Position numbers and translations under genes: made by a program. 8,764 nt of DNA from PBB1 sp031380885 (GTDB lineage: Bacteria; Pseudomonadota; Gammaproteobacteria; Burkholderiales; Burkholderiaceae_C), in assembly GCA_031380885.1 (NCBI GenBank), contig JANMXL010000287.1, forward strand, positions 1-8,764, read 5' to 3'. Below, in pieces: positions 1 to 6,395 of the stretch. The first letter of the stretch is position 1; each line of letters starts with the position of its first letter. The notes beneath the pieces are model-generated. The model did no database searches, had not been told where the DNA came from, and worked only from the letters and a program-made list of their open reading frames with translations.

Positions 1-1589
1 GTGTCGCAGCAGCGGCCGGGCTGACGATTCTGAGTGATGGCCCGCGTGGCGTCATGCTGCTCTGGCGTCAAAACACCGCGGTCCAGCAGCCGCTCGACCA
101 GTTCGACCTTGCTGCCCACCGGGTAGTGGCGCCAGATTTCCTGCTTCATCGCGGCTGGCGAGCCGCCACCGTGCAGGCTGATCACCGAGTACCAACCGCC
201 CTGGTAGGACGCGGTCAGGTCTTCGACGAAGCGCGCCACCTCGATGCGCTTGTCGTAGGGCACGGCCGGGTTGGCGCGCAGCACTTCAGCCAGCGTGGCG
301 GCGGTGGCCGGGTTGTGGTCTTCATCGGGGCCGGGCAGGGCGACGATCAGGCCGCCCGACACCTCGTGTGCCAGCCGGTGCATGTCGTAAATTTGGGTAG
401 CGAGCAGCAGCTTGCCGATGTTGCTGAACACCGGCTCGGGCATGAAGCTGCCGCTGTATTCATCGCGCGTGCCGTAGACACTGGCCGCAACGCCGCAAGC
501 GAAGAAGCCTTCGGTGATCTTGATCAGCTCGACCATGGGATCGCGCAGCGTTGACGTTGCGCCGGGATCGAACCCATTGGCCTCGCACATCAGCGCGCCC
601 GCACCGATCAGCAGGTCGCCGAAGCCGGCGCGTGCCGCGATGCAACTGTGGCGGTGGTGGGTTGCGTAATGGCGCGTCATCGTGCCGGAGTGCTCCCACT
701 CGTCGGCGTAGAACACGCGCTCCCACGGCACGAACACCTGGTCGAAGATGACCACGCCGGTCGATTGGCCATAGCGGCGCGAGAACAGCGGCGCGCCATG
801 CTCGACCTTGTCGCCCGGCCGGCCCGCAGGCCGCGCAACGATGGTGATGCCCTTCGCATCGACCGGCACCGCACAGCAGACGGCAAAGGCCGCGTCTTCC
901 ACACCCATGTGGCGCCCCGGCATCACCAGGAATTCATGCATGTAGGGTGCACCGGTCACGATGGCCTTGGTGCCCGAGATCACGATGCCGTGGGCGTTGC
1001 GCTCGACGATGTGGACATAGGCGTCGGGGTTCGCCTGCTGGTGCGGGCGCTTCGAGCGGTCGCCCTTGGCGTCGGTCATCGCGATGCCGAGCGACAGGTC
1101 TTCGTCTTGCACGCGCTGCAGGTAAGCACCGAAGCGGGCGCAGTGTTCGGTGCTGCCGCGGGCATCGTCGATGCGTGCGCTGACCTGGCCGATAGCATTC
1201 AGCGCATCGTGTGCCAGGTAGCGCTGCGCGCAGCCGGTTTCCTGGCACAGCAGCCGCACCGCTTCGAGCTTGTTCAACAGGTCACCGGCCGACTCGTTGA
1301 TGTGCAGCATGCGGTTGACCCGATTGCCACTGGTGGTCGTCTGCAGCGCCGTCATCAGCGGCGCCATCTCGGGCCGATGAGCGAAGTCGTAGGTCACGCC
1401 CAGTGCGTTGACACCTGGCTGCAGGTTGGGCGCATCAGCCACCGAATTGATCAGCTGCCCGTCGACGTAGACCACGGGGCGATAGCGGCGCAGCGACTCG
1501 CGGTAATCAGCCGCGTTCATCAGGTGCGCGGTTGACACATGCGGCCCGCTCGCAGCGGGGGTGTTCAACTCTGGAAGGGCAGTGCTCAT
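1..1589 (-). CDS. 4-hydroxyphenylacetate hydroxylase / 4-hydroxybutyryl-CoA dehydratase superfamily protein (3' end cut by window)
   Basis: 529 codons are present and the stop lies beyond the left edge. The start ATG (1589-1587) has a GAGGA ribosome site 8 bases upstream (1602-1598). The fold family uses FAD: members are either FADH2-dependent aromatic hydroxylases (HpaB) or the [4Fe-4S]/FAD enzyme 4-hydroxybutyryl-CoA dehydratase (AbfD). Family signatures seen are AMTDAKGDR in the N-terminal half, VIFDQVFVPWERVF near residues 280-293, a His-Arg-His-Ser stretch at 312-315, and LHGGGSP near 472. By eye these are closer to AbfD than to HpaB. However, against AbfD numbering recalled from memory, Cys103 is Tyr124, Cys299 is Ala319, Tyr296 is Cys316, Glu257 is about Thr277 and Glu455 is Ile470; only Cys120 and His312 match cluster ligands. 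The Arg/Tyr/His triad of Thermus HpaB is also absent. A true dehydratase is therefore unlikely; a divergent flavin monooxygenase or another acyl-processing flavoenzyme is possible. No HpaC-type flavin reductase is in view. It is probably repressed by the divergent TetR protein. Confidence 0.85.
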   Translation of the reverse strand, partial: MSTALPELNTPAASGPHVSTAHLMNAADYRESLRRYRPVVYVDGQLINSVADAPNLQPGVNALGVTYDFAHRPEMAPLMTALQTTTSGNRVNRMLHINESAGDLLNKLEAVRLLCQETGCAQRYLAHDALNAIGQVSARIDDARGSTEHCARFGAYLQRVQDEDLSLGIAMTDAKGDRSKRPHQQANPDAYVHIVERNAHGIVISGTKAIVTGAPYMHEFLVMPGRHMGVEDAAFAVCCAVPVDAKGITIVARPAGRPGDKVEHGAPLFSRRYGQSTGVVIFDQVFVPWERVFYADEWEHSGTMTRHYATHHRHSCIAARAGFGDLLIGAGALMCEANGFDPGATSTLRDPMVELIKITEGFFACGVAASVYGTRDEYSGSFMPEPVFSNIGKLLLATQIYDMHRLAHEVSGGLIVALPGPDEDHNPATAATLAEVLRANPAVPYDKRIEVARFVEDLTASYQGGWYSVISLHGGGSPAAMKQEIWRHYPVGSKVELVERLLDRGVLTPEQHDATRAITQNRQPGRCCD

Positions 1590-1620
1590 CGGGATCGTCC
1601 TCGGGTCGGCAGAGCACTAT

Positions 1621-1635
1621 TTGAACACTGTTCAA
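1621..1635. promoter_or_regulatory. Perfect palindrome, probable TetR operator
   Basis: TTGAACA-C-TGTTCAA is a perfect 7-bp inverted repeat around one central base. It sits in the 70-bp space between the divergent enzyme gene (start 1589) and the TetR gene (start 1660). Short palindromes of this size in the shared promoter region are typical operators for TetR-family proteins, which usually repress themselves and the neighbouring gene. That this TetR binds here is inferred from position and symmetry. Confidence 0.75.
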
Positions 1636-1647
1636 TTCATTCATGCA

Positions 1648-1661
1648 ATGTAGAATTACAT
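1648..1661. promoter_or_regulatory. Possible -10 element within a second, weaker inverted repeat
   Basis: TAGAAT (1651-1656) matches the sigma-70 -10 consensus at five of six positions, for transcription toward the TetR gene. It lies inside ATGTA-GAAT-TACAT, a 5-bp inverted repeat whose right arm reaches the TetR start codon. A transcript starting 6-8 bases after this hexamer would begin at or beside the ATG codons at 1660 and 1663, so the mRNA could be leaderless. No convincing -35 box is seen at 17 bp, so this is tentative. Confidence 0.3.
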
Positions 1662-2415
1662 GATGCCCCGAACCAGCAAAGCCCTGTTCTCACAGGCAGA
1701 GCCAAACGCCCCAGCCGCCGACGACGCCCGCGCTGCGCGCCAGCGTGCCGTGACCGACGTGCGCCGCGAGTTGGTACTGGTGGCGGCCCGCTCGGCCTTT
1801 TTGGAGCTCGGCCTCGAAGGCGCCAGCCTGCGCGAAATCGCCAAGCGCGCTGGCTATACGCCCGGCGCGATCTACAGTTATTTTTCCAGCAAAGAAGAAG
1901 TCTACGGCGCGCTGCTGGGCGAATCGCTCGAACGGCTCAATGCGTTCGTCACCGCCGCTGAACCCGTGCCCGAACGCCGGCCGGCATCGGGCCACGAAGA
2001 GGCCGCACGGTTGCGCCCGGCGCAGCGCACGCTGCGGGCCAAGGCGACCGCGTTCTTCGAGTTCTACCGCGAGAGCCCGCGCGACCTCGACCTCGGTTTT
2101 TACCTGTTCCACGGCATGCAGCCGCGCGGTCTGACACCGACCTTGAACGAGCGGCTCAACGCCCGACTGCGCGATGCGTTGGCACCGACGCAGCAGGCGC
2201 TCGCAGCGCTCGGCCTGGGCACCGACGAGGCACAGGCCGAAGTGACCGCGCTGTTCGCGCACACCGTGGGCCTGCTGCTGCTCAGCCACACCGGCCGCAT
2301 CCGCATGTTCCGTCAGCAATCGCAGGCGCTGTTCGACCGCTACCTTGATGCGCTGATCGCGCGGGCGTGCACCCCTGCGCCGAGAGCCACCTTGCCCCGC
2401 GTTGCCACGCGATGA
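1660..2415 (+). CDS. TetR/AcrR-family transcriptional regulator
   Basis: This 251-aa protein has the usual TetR layout: one N-terminal helix-turn-helix DNA-binding domain and a variable helical ligand-binding and dimerisation domain. The helix-turn-helix is at about residues 54-76 (ASLREIAKRAGYTPGAIYSYF), followed by the SSKEEVYGALL helix that links to the ligand domain. About 35 residues of Ala/Arg-rich sequence precede the domain, longer than usual, so translation may really begin further in, for example at GTG 1750. ATG codons at 1660 and 1663 both lack a Shine-Dalgarno sequence. The gene is divergent from the flavoenzyme gene across a perfect palindrome, and its last four bases (ATGA, 2412-2415) contain the start codon of the isochorismatase-like gene, so those two genes are translationally coupled. 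The likely role is a repressor released by a substrate of the neighbouring enzymes; the ligand cannot be read from the sequence. Confidence 0.92.
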   Translation: MMPRTSKALFSQAEPNAPAADDARAARQRAVTDVRRELVLVAARSAFLELGLEGASLREIAKRAGYTPGAIYSYFSSKEEVYGALLGESLERLNAFVTAAEPVPERRPASGHEEAARLRPAQRTLRAKATAFFEFYRESPRDLDLGFYLFHGMQPRGLTPTLNERLNARLRDALAPTQQALAALGLGTDEAQAEVTALFAHTVGLLLLSHTGRIRMFRQQSQALFDRYLDALIARACTPAPRATLPRVATR

Positions 2416-2957
2416 GACTGATCGATCCCACCACCTCGCTGCTGGTGCTCGTTGACTACCAGCAGCGGCTGATGCCAGCCATCCACGGCGGCGCCGAGGT
2501 GTTGGCGCACGCGGTGCGCATCGCCGAGGTCGCCCGCGAACTCGGCATCCCGGTGTTCGGTACCGAGCAGTACCCGAAAGGCCTCGGGCCGAACGATGAA
2601 GCGATCCGGCAGCGCTGCGAAGCGACCCTGTCGAAGACGCACTTCGATGCCTGCGCCGAAGGGCTGCTCGACCTGTTGCCGCTGGACGGGACGAAAGCGC
2701 CACGCGAAATCGTCATCGCTGGCTGCGAGGCCCATGTCTGTCTGCTGCAGACGGCGCTGGGCCTGCTGGCTGCGGATCTGAAGGTGTCGGTGATCGCGCA
2801 GGCCTGTGGTTCCCGAACGCCGGAGAACCACGAACTCGCGATGCAACGGCTGCGGCAGGCCGGCGCCGACATTGTCAGCGTCGAGATGGTGGCCTTCGAA
2901 TGGCTGCGCAGCAGCACGAATCGACGCTTCAAGCGCGTGCTGGCGTTGTTGAAATAG
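2412..2957 (+). CDS. Isochorismatase-like cysteine hydrolase
   Basis: A 181-aa protein of the isochorismatase-like cysteine hydrolase superfamily, close to the usual 180-200 aa. The catalytic triad is visible: Asp15 in LLVLVDYQQ, Lys75 in LSKTHFDA and Cys110 in GCEAHVCLLQTAL. The stretch GTEQYPKGLGP (50-60) is typical of the hydrolase subgroup often annotated only as 'isochorismatase family' or 'nicotinamidase-related'. Such enzymes cleave C-N or vinyl-ether bonds in small molecules; the substrate here is unknown. The ATG at 2412 was chosen because it overlaps the TetR stop as ATGA and leads straight into the conserved core; an in-frame ATG at 2367 would lie wholly inside the TetR gene and adds only 15 non-conserved residues. 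The tight overlap implies co-transcription with the regulator, so its level should follow the TetR-controlled promoter. The stop codon (2955-2957) lies at the edge of a structured RNA-like element. Confidence 0.92.
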   Translation: MRLIDPTTSLLVLVDYQQRLMPAIHGGAEVLAHAVRIAEVARELGIPVFGTEQYPKGLGPNDEAIRQRCEATLSKTHFDACAEGLLDLLPLDGTKAPREIVIAGCEAHVCLLQTALGLLAADLKVSVIAQACGSRTPENHELAMQRLRQAGADIVSVEMVAFEWLRSSTNRRFKRVLALLK

Positions 2958-2988
2958 TCCGAAAGGACTGATCCGAACGGATCATTTC
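2951..2988 (+). terminator. Compact three-stem structure after the isochorismatase gene, possible terminator
   Basis: Two hairpins lie side by side with no spacer: AGTCC-GAAA-GGACT (2956-2969, a GNRA loop closed by C-G) and GATCC-GAAC-GGATC (2970-2983). They are framed by an outer 5-bp stem, GAAAT (2951-2955) with ATTTC (2984-2988), so all 38 bases are either paired or in the two tetraloops. Competing pairings exist: CCGAAA (2959-2964) with TTTCGG (2985-2990), and GATCA (2980-2984) with TGATC (2991-2995). The position just at the stop codon suggests transcription termination or mRNA 3'-end protection, but there is no strong T-tract. Confidence 0.45.
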
Positions 2989-3059
2989 GGTGATCGCCTG
3001 GCGCCTCGGTGACCCTACCGATTGCTGATCGTGCGCTGCCATGGCTCAATGACAGCGTG

Positions 3060-3935
3060 ATGACAGACGCCGTCTCCTCGTGGTGGTTTTTCCTGTGCGC
3101 GGTCAGCGTGCTGAACGTCGCTGGCTGGCTGGCGTCGGCCCGGGTGCTTGGACGACGCCAGGGCGTGTTGTCGGCCGAGGTCTATGCGACTCGTCGCCTG
3201 CAATTGCTGCTGTCGGCCGGCTACGTGCTCGGCTGCGCCTTCCGCTCGGTCATGCCGGTCTACGACGTGCAACGGATGGTGATCGTCGATTCATGGCTGT
3301 CCAGTGTGGTGGTCGGGCGTTCGGTCGCGACGGTGGCCGAGCTGTGCTTCGTCGCGCAGTGGGCGCTGATGCTGCGCGAGATTTCGCGTGCGACCGGCAG
3401 CCACGTCGGCAGGACCGTGTCGTGGGTGGTGGTGCCGCTGATCGCGATCGCGGAAACCTGCTCGTGGTATTCGGTGCTGACCACCTCGAACATCGGCCAC
3501 GTGGCCGAGGAATCGATCTGGGGCCTGAGTGCTGCGTTGATGGTCGCCAGCCTGGTCGCGATCTGGCCGGTGTGTGATGCGGCGGTGCGCCGCTTGCTGG
3601 CGGTGTGGTGTGCGATGGGTGTCGCCTACGTCGCCTTCATGTTCATGGTCGATGTGCCCATGTACTGGTCGCGCTGGCTGGCCGACGAGGCGAGTGGCCG
3701 CGTCTACCTCGATCTGGCCCAGGGGCTGGCCGATGTGTCGCAGCGCTGGGTGGTGTCGCACCGCTGGGTCGACTGGCAGAGCGAGGTCGTCTGGATGTCG
3801 CTGTACTTCAGCGTCGCCGTGTGGCTCAGCATTGCGCTCGTACACGCACCGGTGCTGGTGCGCCACGGCCCTTCAGGGCCTAGACAGCAGGGCGGGGTCA
3901 CGCTGGAGCGGCTGCCTCGGCGCGCACCGGGCTGA
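3060..3935 (+). CDS. Multi-pass membrane protein of unknown function
   Basis: I do not recognise this family. The 291-aa protein has about seven hydrophobic segments, near residues 8-26, 46-65, 83-105, 119-140, 153-172, 180-203 and 245-268, so it is almost certainly an inner-membrane protein. Acidic residues fall inside or at the ends of predicted membrane helices (Glu94, Glu132, Asp198). A Trp-rich soluble loop lies at about 205-245. There is no signal peptide and no known transporter or kinase motif. The ATG at 3060 was chosen because it starts just before the first membrane segment; an in-frame GTG at 3009 would add 17 residues, and neither has a clear ribosome site. It follows the isochorismatase-like gene after 102 bp containing a structured element, so it may be a separate transcript. 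It ends 8 bp from the convergent VWA-protein gene. No nearby gene explains its role. Confidence 0.75.
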   Translation: MTDAVSSWWFFLCAVSVLNVAGWLASARVLGRRQGVLSAEVYATRRLQLLLSAGYVLGCAFRSVMPVYDVQRMVIVDSWLSSVVVGRSVATVAELCFVAQWALMLREISRATGSHVGRTVSWVVVPLIAIAETCSWYSVLTTSNIGHVAEESIWGLSAALMVASLVAIWPVCDAAVRRLLAVWCAMGVAYVAFMFMVDVPMYWSRWLADEASGRVYLDLAQGLADVSQRWVVSHRWVDWQSEVVWMSLYFSVAVWLSIALVHAPVLVRHGPSGPRQQGGVTLERLPRRAPG

Positions 3936-3948
3936 GCCGCAGCTCAGC
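3931..3948. terminator. Symmetric hairpin spanning two convergent stop codons
   Basis: GCTGAGC (3931-3937), loop CGCA, GCTCAGC (3942-3948): a perfect 7-bp stem. The TGA of the membrane-protein gene (3933-3935) lies in one arm and the TGA of the leftward VWA-protein gene (3946-3944) in the other. The leftward transcript would form a C(UGCG)G loop of the stable UNCG type. It is placed as a bidirectional terminator for convergent genes, but lacks a T-tract on either side, so intrinsic termination is uncertain. Confidence 0.45.
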
Positions 3949-5314
3949 GCAGCACCAGCTTGCGGCCGAACGGCGCCACCGCCGACGCGTTCGCTTCGGG
4001 CACCGCCCAAATCACCGGCCAGCGCGGGCGATGGCGCGCGGGGCCGTCGAGGTCGGTCAGCACCACGGCGATGTCCGGATGGTGGGTGTCGGCCTCTTCG
4101 AGCAGCGGCGTGAAATCGGTGCCGCCGCCGCCGTGGAACACGATGTCGTGCAGGCCGCAGCGGCCACGGGCCGAGCGACCCGGCTCGTAGCGGATGACCT
4201 CGCGCACCTGCTCGTCACCGATCACCAGCACCAGGCCAGCTTCGAGTCGGCGCACGATCGCCTCGACCTCGTCGGCGAAGCGCTGCATCAGCGCATCGTC
4301 AACCGAGCCGGACACATCGACGATCACGACCAGCCGCGGCACCGACTTCGATGAACTGAACCCGGGCTCCCACGGCATGCGCCGGTTCACCCCGGCGCGC
4401 CCCTGGTTCGCCAGGTAGGAGCGCGAGGGCCGCGACCAGGAGATGTCGCGCTTCGGCGCCAGGCTGCGTGCCAATTGCGTGCGCAGCACCTGCTCCCATG
4501 GCGTGTGCGTGGTCGGCAGGTCGGCGATCAGCGTGCGCAGCATCGAGAACTCGCCGTCGTTCGCATGGGCACGTGCGATCCGCTCGCTCCACTCGCGGGC
4601 CTGGTCGGCGCCTTCTTCGGGCGCCTCCAGAACATCGGTACCTGGCTTCAGATCGGCCTGATCCTGGCCGCCCAACGCACGCACGCTGGCCGCGCGCGGA
4701 CCGTCGCGCTTGCCGCCCTGCGCTTGTGGCCGGCGGTCGTCGATGGCGCGGTACAGCCGCTCGACATCCCATTCCAGCAGCGCCGCCTCGACACTGTGTT
4801 GCATGCCGACTTCGGCGGCCAGCAGCTGGTCGATCGTCACCGCCTTCGCGGGCAGCTGCAGCCAACTCAGGTGATCGAGCGTGCTGTTGACGATGGCATC
4901 GGCACACCGATTGAACAGCTGCAGGTCGGCGTCACCGAGCCGGTGCTGCAGGTCGAGGTAGCGCTGCGGATGGCGCAGTGCGATGTGCAGCACCTCGTGG
5001 GCGACCCAGCCGACCTGTTCCGCCAAAGGCAACGCTTCGAAGCCCGGGCTGTAGCGGATCGTGTGGCCGTCGGTGGTGACGGGCGGCGCGGTCGCTGCGC
5101 TTGGGGCCGCCTGGTCAGTGCCGGGGTCGGCATCGTCACTCACATCCAGATGACGCACCCACAGCGCCAGACCTCCGGTCGAAGGTGCGTACTCGACCAT
5201 GCGCTGGATCGCCCGCGTGCCACGGTGCTGGCACGCCGCGAACGGTGCGTCAGGCTCGGTCACCGCAGTGACCAGCTCAGCCACTTTGGCTCTCGCGGCT
5301 GCGCCGTTCGGCAT
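3944..5314 (-). CDS. DUF2201-type protein: HExxH metallopeptidase-like domain plus VWA-like domain
   Basis: A 456-aa, two-domain protein and the predicted client-binding partner of the MoxR ATPase encoded just upstream. Residues about 25-195 form the putative metallopeptidase domain: HEVLHIALRH at 106-115 supplies the HExxH motif (His106, Glu107, His110), and FNRCADAIVN (134-143) supplies a conserved Asn/Asp pair that could complete a metal site. A charged linker (about 197-240) follows. The C-terminal VWA-like domain carries an intact metal-ion-dependent adhesion site: DVSGS at 333-337, GGGGTDF at 395-401 and LTDLDG at 419-424. No signal peptide or membrane segment is seen, so it is cytoplasmic. 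The start at 5314 overlaps the ATPase gene by 38 bp; a GTG at 5284 would reduce the overlap to 8 bp and is also plausible, so the first ten residues are uncertain. Whether it is an active protease is unknown; both motifs are complete. Confidence 0.9.
   Translation of the reverse strand: MPNGAAARAKVAELVTAVTEPDAPFAACQHRGTRAIQRMVEYAPSTGGLALWVRHLDVSDDADPGTDQAAPSAATAPPVTTDGHTIRYSPGFEALPLAEQVGWVAHEVLHIALRHPQRYLDLQHRLGDADLQLFNRCADAIVNSTLDHLSWLQLPAKAVTIDQLLAAEVGMQHSVEAALLEWDVERLYRAIDDRRPQAQGGKRDGPRAASVRALGGQDQADLKPGTDVLEAPEEGADQAREWSERIARAHANDGEFSMLRTLIADLPTTHTPWEQVLRTQLARSLAPKRDISWSRPSRSYLANQGRAGVNRRMPWEPGFSSSKSVPRLVVIVDVSGSVDDALMQRFADEVEAIVRRLEAGLVLVIGDEQVREVIRYEPGRSARGRCGLHDIVFHGGGGTDFTPLLEEADTHHPDIAVVLTDLDGPARHRPRWPVIWAVPEANASAVAPFGRKLVLR
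5258..5273 (-). other. Hairpin in the mRNA at the ATPase/VWA gene junction
   Basis: On the leftward transcript GGUCAC-UGCG-GUGACC forms a 6-bp stem with a C(UGCG)G loop of the UNCG class. It lies within the first codons of the VWA-protein gene and 4 bases past the ATPase stop (5279-5277). It could affect translational coupling or mRNA processing, but as it is inside coding sequence it may also be chance. Confidence 0.3.
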
Positions 5315-6386
5315 AGCGGCGGTAGGCCGGGCTGTCGAGGATCGCGCCTTCCAGACCTTTCTCCAGCGCCGACTGCATCAGCAGCTCCATCGCCAGCGTC
5401 TGGGCTTCGCGCACCGGCAGCGCGACGTTGCTGCGCACCTCGGGCAGCTGCTCGATGATCTCCAGCGCACGGGTCAGCGTCGTGCTGTCGGTGCTGGCAG
5501 CGAGCAGGCCGTAGACCATGCCATAGAGGCCATCGAGCGTCTTCGGCAGCAAGGCCAGCGTCTCGGCGCCGGGCTGGCTGGCGAGCAAGCGCACGACGTC
5601 AACGGCCGCCTGCAACTCGCGCAGCACGCCGAAAAATTCGGCTGCATTCGCCGCTCCGATGCGGCCCTGTACGAAGACCCGCTGGGCGGGCTCCGACAGG
5701 CCCGACTGCAGCACGTTCGAGATGTCTTCCCAGCCGCGCGGGCTGGCGCCGACCAGGTGGTCGTTGGCGAGTTGCGACTGGGTGTCGTCGAGCCGGTCCG
5801 GCCGCACCTTCAGGTAGGCCATCACCTCAGGGGCGAAGCCTGAGGCGATGGCGTGCGCCAGGAAGGCGTCGATCACGGTTTGCACATTGAAGTGGAACAT
5901 CCGGTCGGCCAGCGCCGTGCCCATGTCATGGCTGACCGCACCGTGAAAACTCGCGTTGCCCGCGGCGATCACCTGCCAGCCATCGGGCAGCCGGTAGTTG
6001 CCGACGCGGCGGTCGAGGATCAGCGAATAGGCCGAGATCTGCAGACGCTGGTCGGCAGCGGTCAGCTCATCGAGGAACAGGATGCCCGCCGGCTGATCGG
6101 GCGGCGGCAGAAATTCCGGCGGGAACCACACCGTCTTGCCCTGCACGTCATCAGCGTAGATCGCACCGCGGATGTCCACCGGCTCGATCGTGGTCAGCCG
6201 CAGATCGACGAGTGGTACGTTGAAATGCGCCGCCACCTGCCGCACCACCGACGACTTGCCGACACCGCGCGTGCCCCACAGCATCGAGGCGCGCTTGCGC
6301 AGCGTGGCGTCGGCGTACTGCTCGATGAGCGCGGCCTTGGCGGCAGCGATCGAGATCGGAGGGATGTTCATCGGGTTGCCGAGCAT
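5277..6386 (-). CDS. MoxR-type AAA+ ATPase
   Basis: A 369-aa AAA+ ATPase of the MoxR group, which couples ATP hydrolysis to remodelling or metal insertion of target proteins together with VWA-domain partners. Motifs in order: Walker A GTRGVGKS at 38-45, the VDIRG stretch at 70-74, Walker B ILFLDEL at 102-108 (Asp106, Glu107), sensor-1 Asn144 in VIAAGN, and a candidate arginine finger Arg162 in LADRM. The C-terminal lid region runs from about 165 to the end. All catalytic residues are present, so an active hexameric ATPase is expected in the cytoplasm. The start ATG at 6386 is 9 bases beyond the upstream stop; another ATG at 6371 (MNIPPISIA) is equally possible, and neither has a strong ribosome site, which fits translational coupling. 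The gene overlaps the DUF2201/VWA gene downstream, the classic MoxR-VWA pairing, so both proteins are very likely made together and act as one complex. Confidence 0.93.
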   Translation of the reverse strand: MLGNPMNIPPISIAAAKAALIEQYADATLRKRASMLWGTRGVGKSSVVRQVAAHFNVPLVDLRLTTIEPVDIRGAIYADDVQGKTVWFPPEFLPPPDQPAGILFLDELTAADQRLQISAYSLILDRRVGNYRLPDGWQVIAAGNASFHGAVSHDMGTALADRMFHFNVQTVIDAFLAHAIASGFAPEVMAYLKVRPDRLDDTQSQLANDHLVGASPRGWEDISNVLQSGLSEPAQRVFVQGRIGAANAAEFFGVLRELQAAVDVVRLLASQPGAETLALLPKTLDGLYGMVYGLLAASTDSTTLTRALEIIEQLPEVRSNVALPVREAQTLAMELLMQSALEKGLEGAILDSPAYRRYAERRSRESQSG

Positions 6387-6395
6387 CGGTCACCA

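Noticed and set aside
648..1535. Long rightward open frame (295 codons) opposite the flavoenzyme gene
   Set aside because: It is the antisense of a well-conserved gene; its His/Val/Arg/Gln-rich composition is typical of the reverse frame of GC-rich coding DNA and no motif is seen.
1..1589. Calling the first gene a genuine 4-hydroxybutyryl-CoA dehydratase (abfD)
   Set aside because: Overall similarity points there, but two of four cluster ligands and several catalytic residues are missing.
1690..2703. Leftward 337-codon open frame opposite the TetR and hydrolase genes
   Set aside because: It spans two recognised genes on the other strand and is Arg/Ala-rich with no domain; a GC-driven shadow.
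3867..3880. GGCCCT-TC-AGGGCC inverted repeat near the end of the membrane-protein gene
   Set aside because: The loop is only 2 bases (or the stem shorter), it is inside coding sequence, and it has no T-tract; probably chance in GC-rich DNA.
4475..5458. Rightward 327-codon open frame opposite the VWA and ATPase genes
   Set aside because: Antisense of conserved motifs (HExxH, linker), with no family match and no ribosome site.
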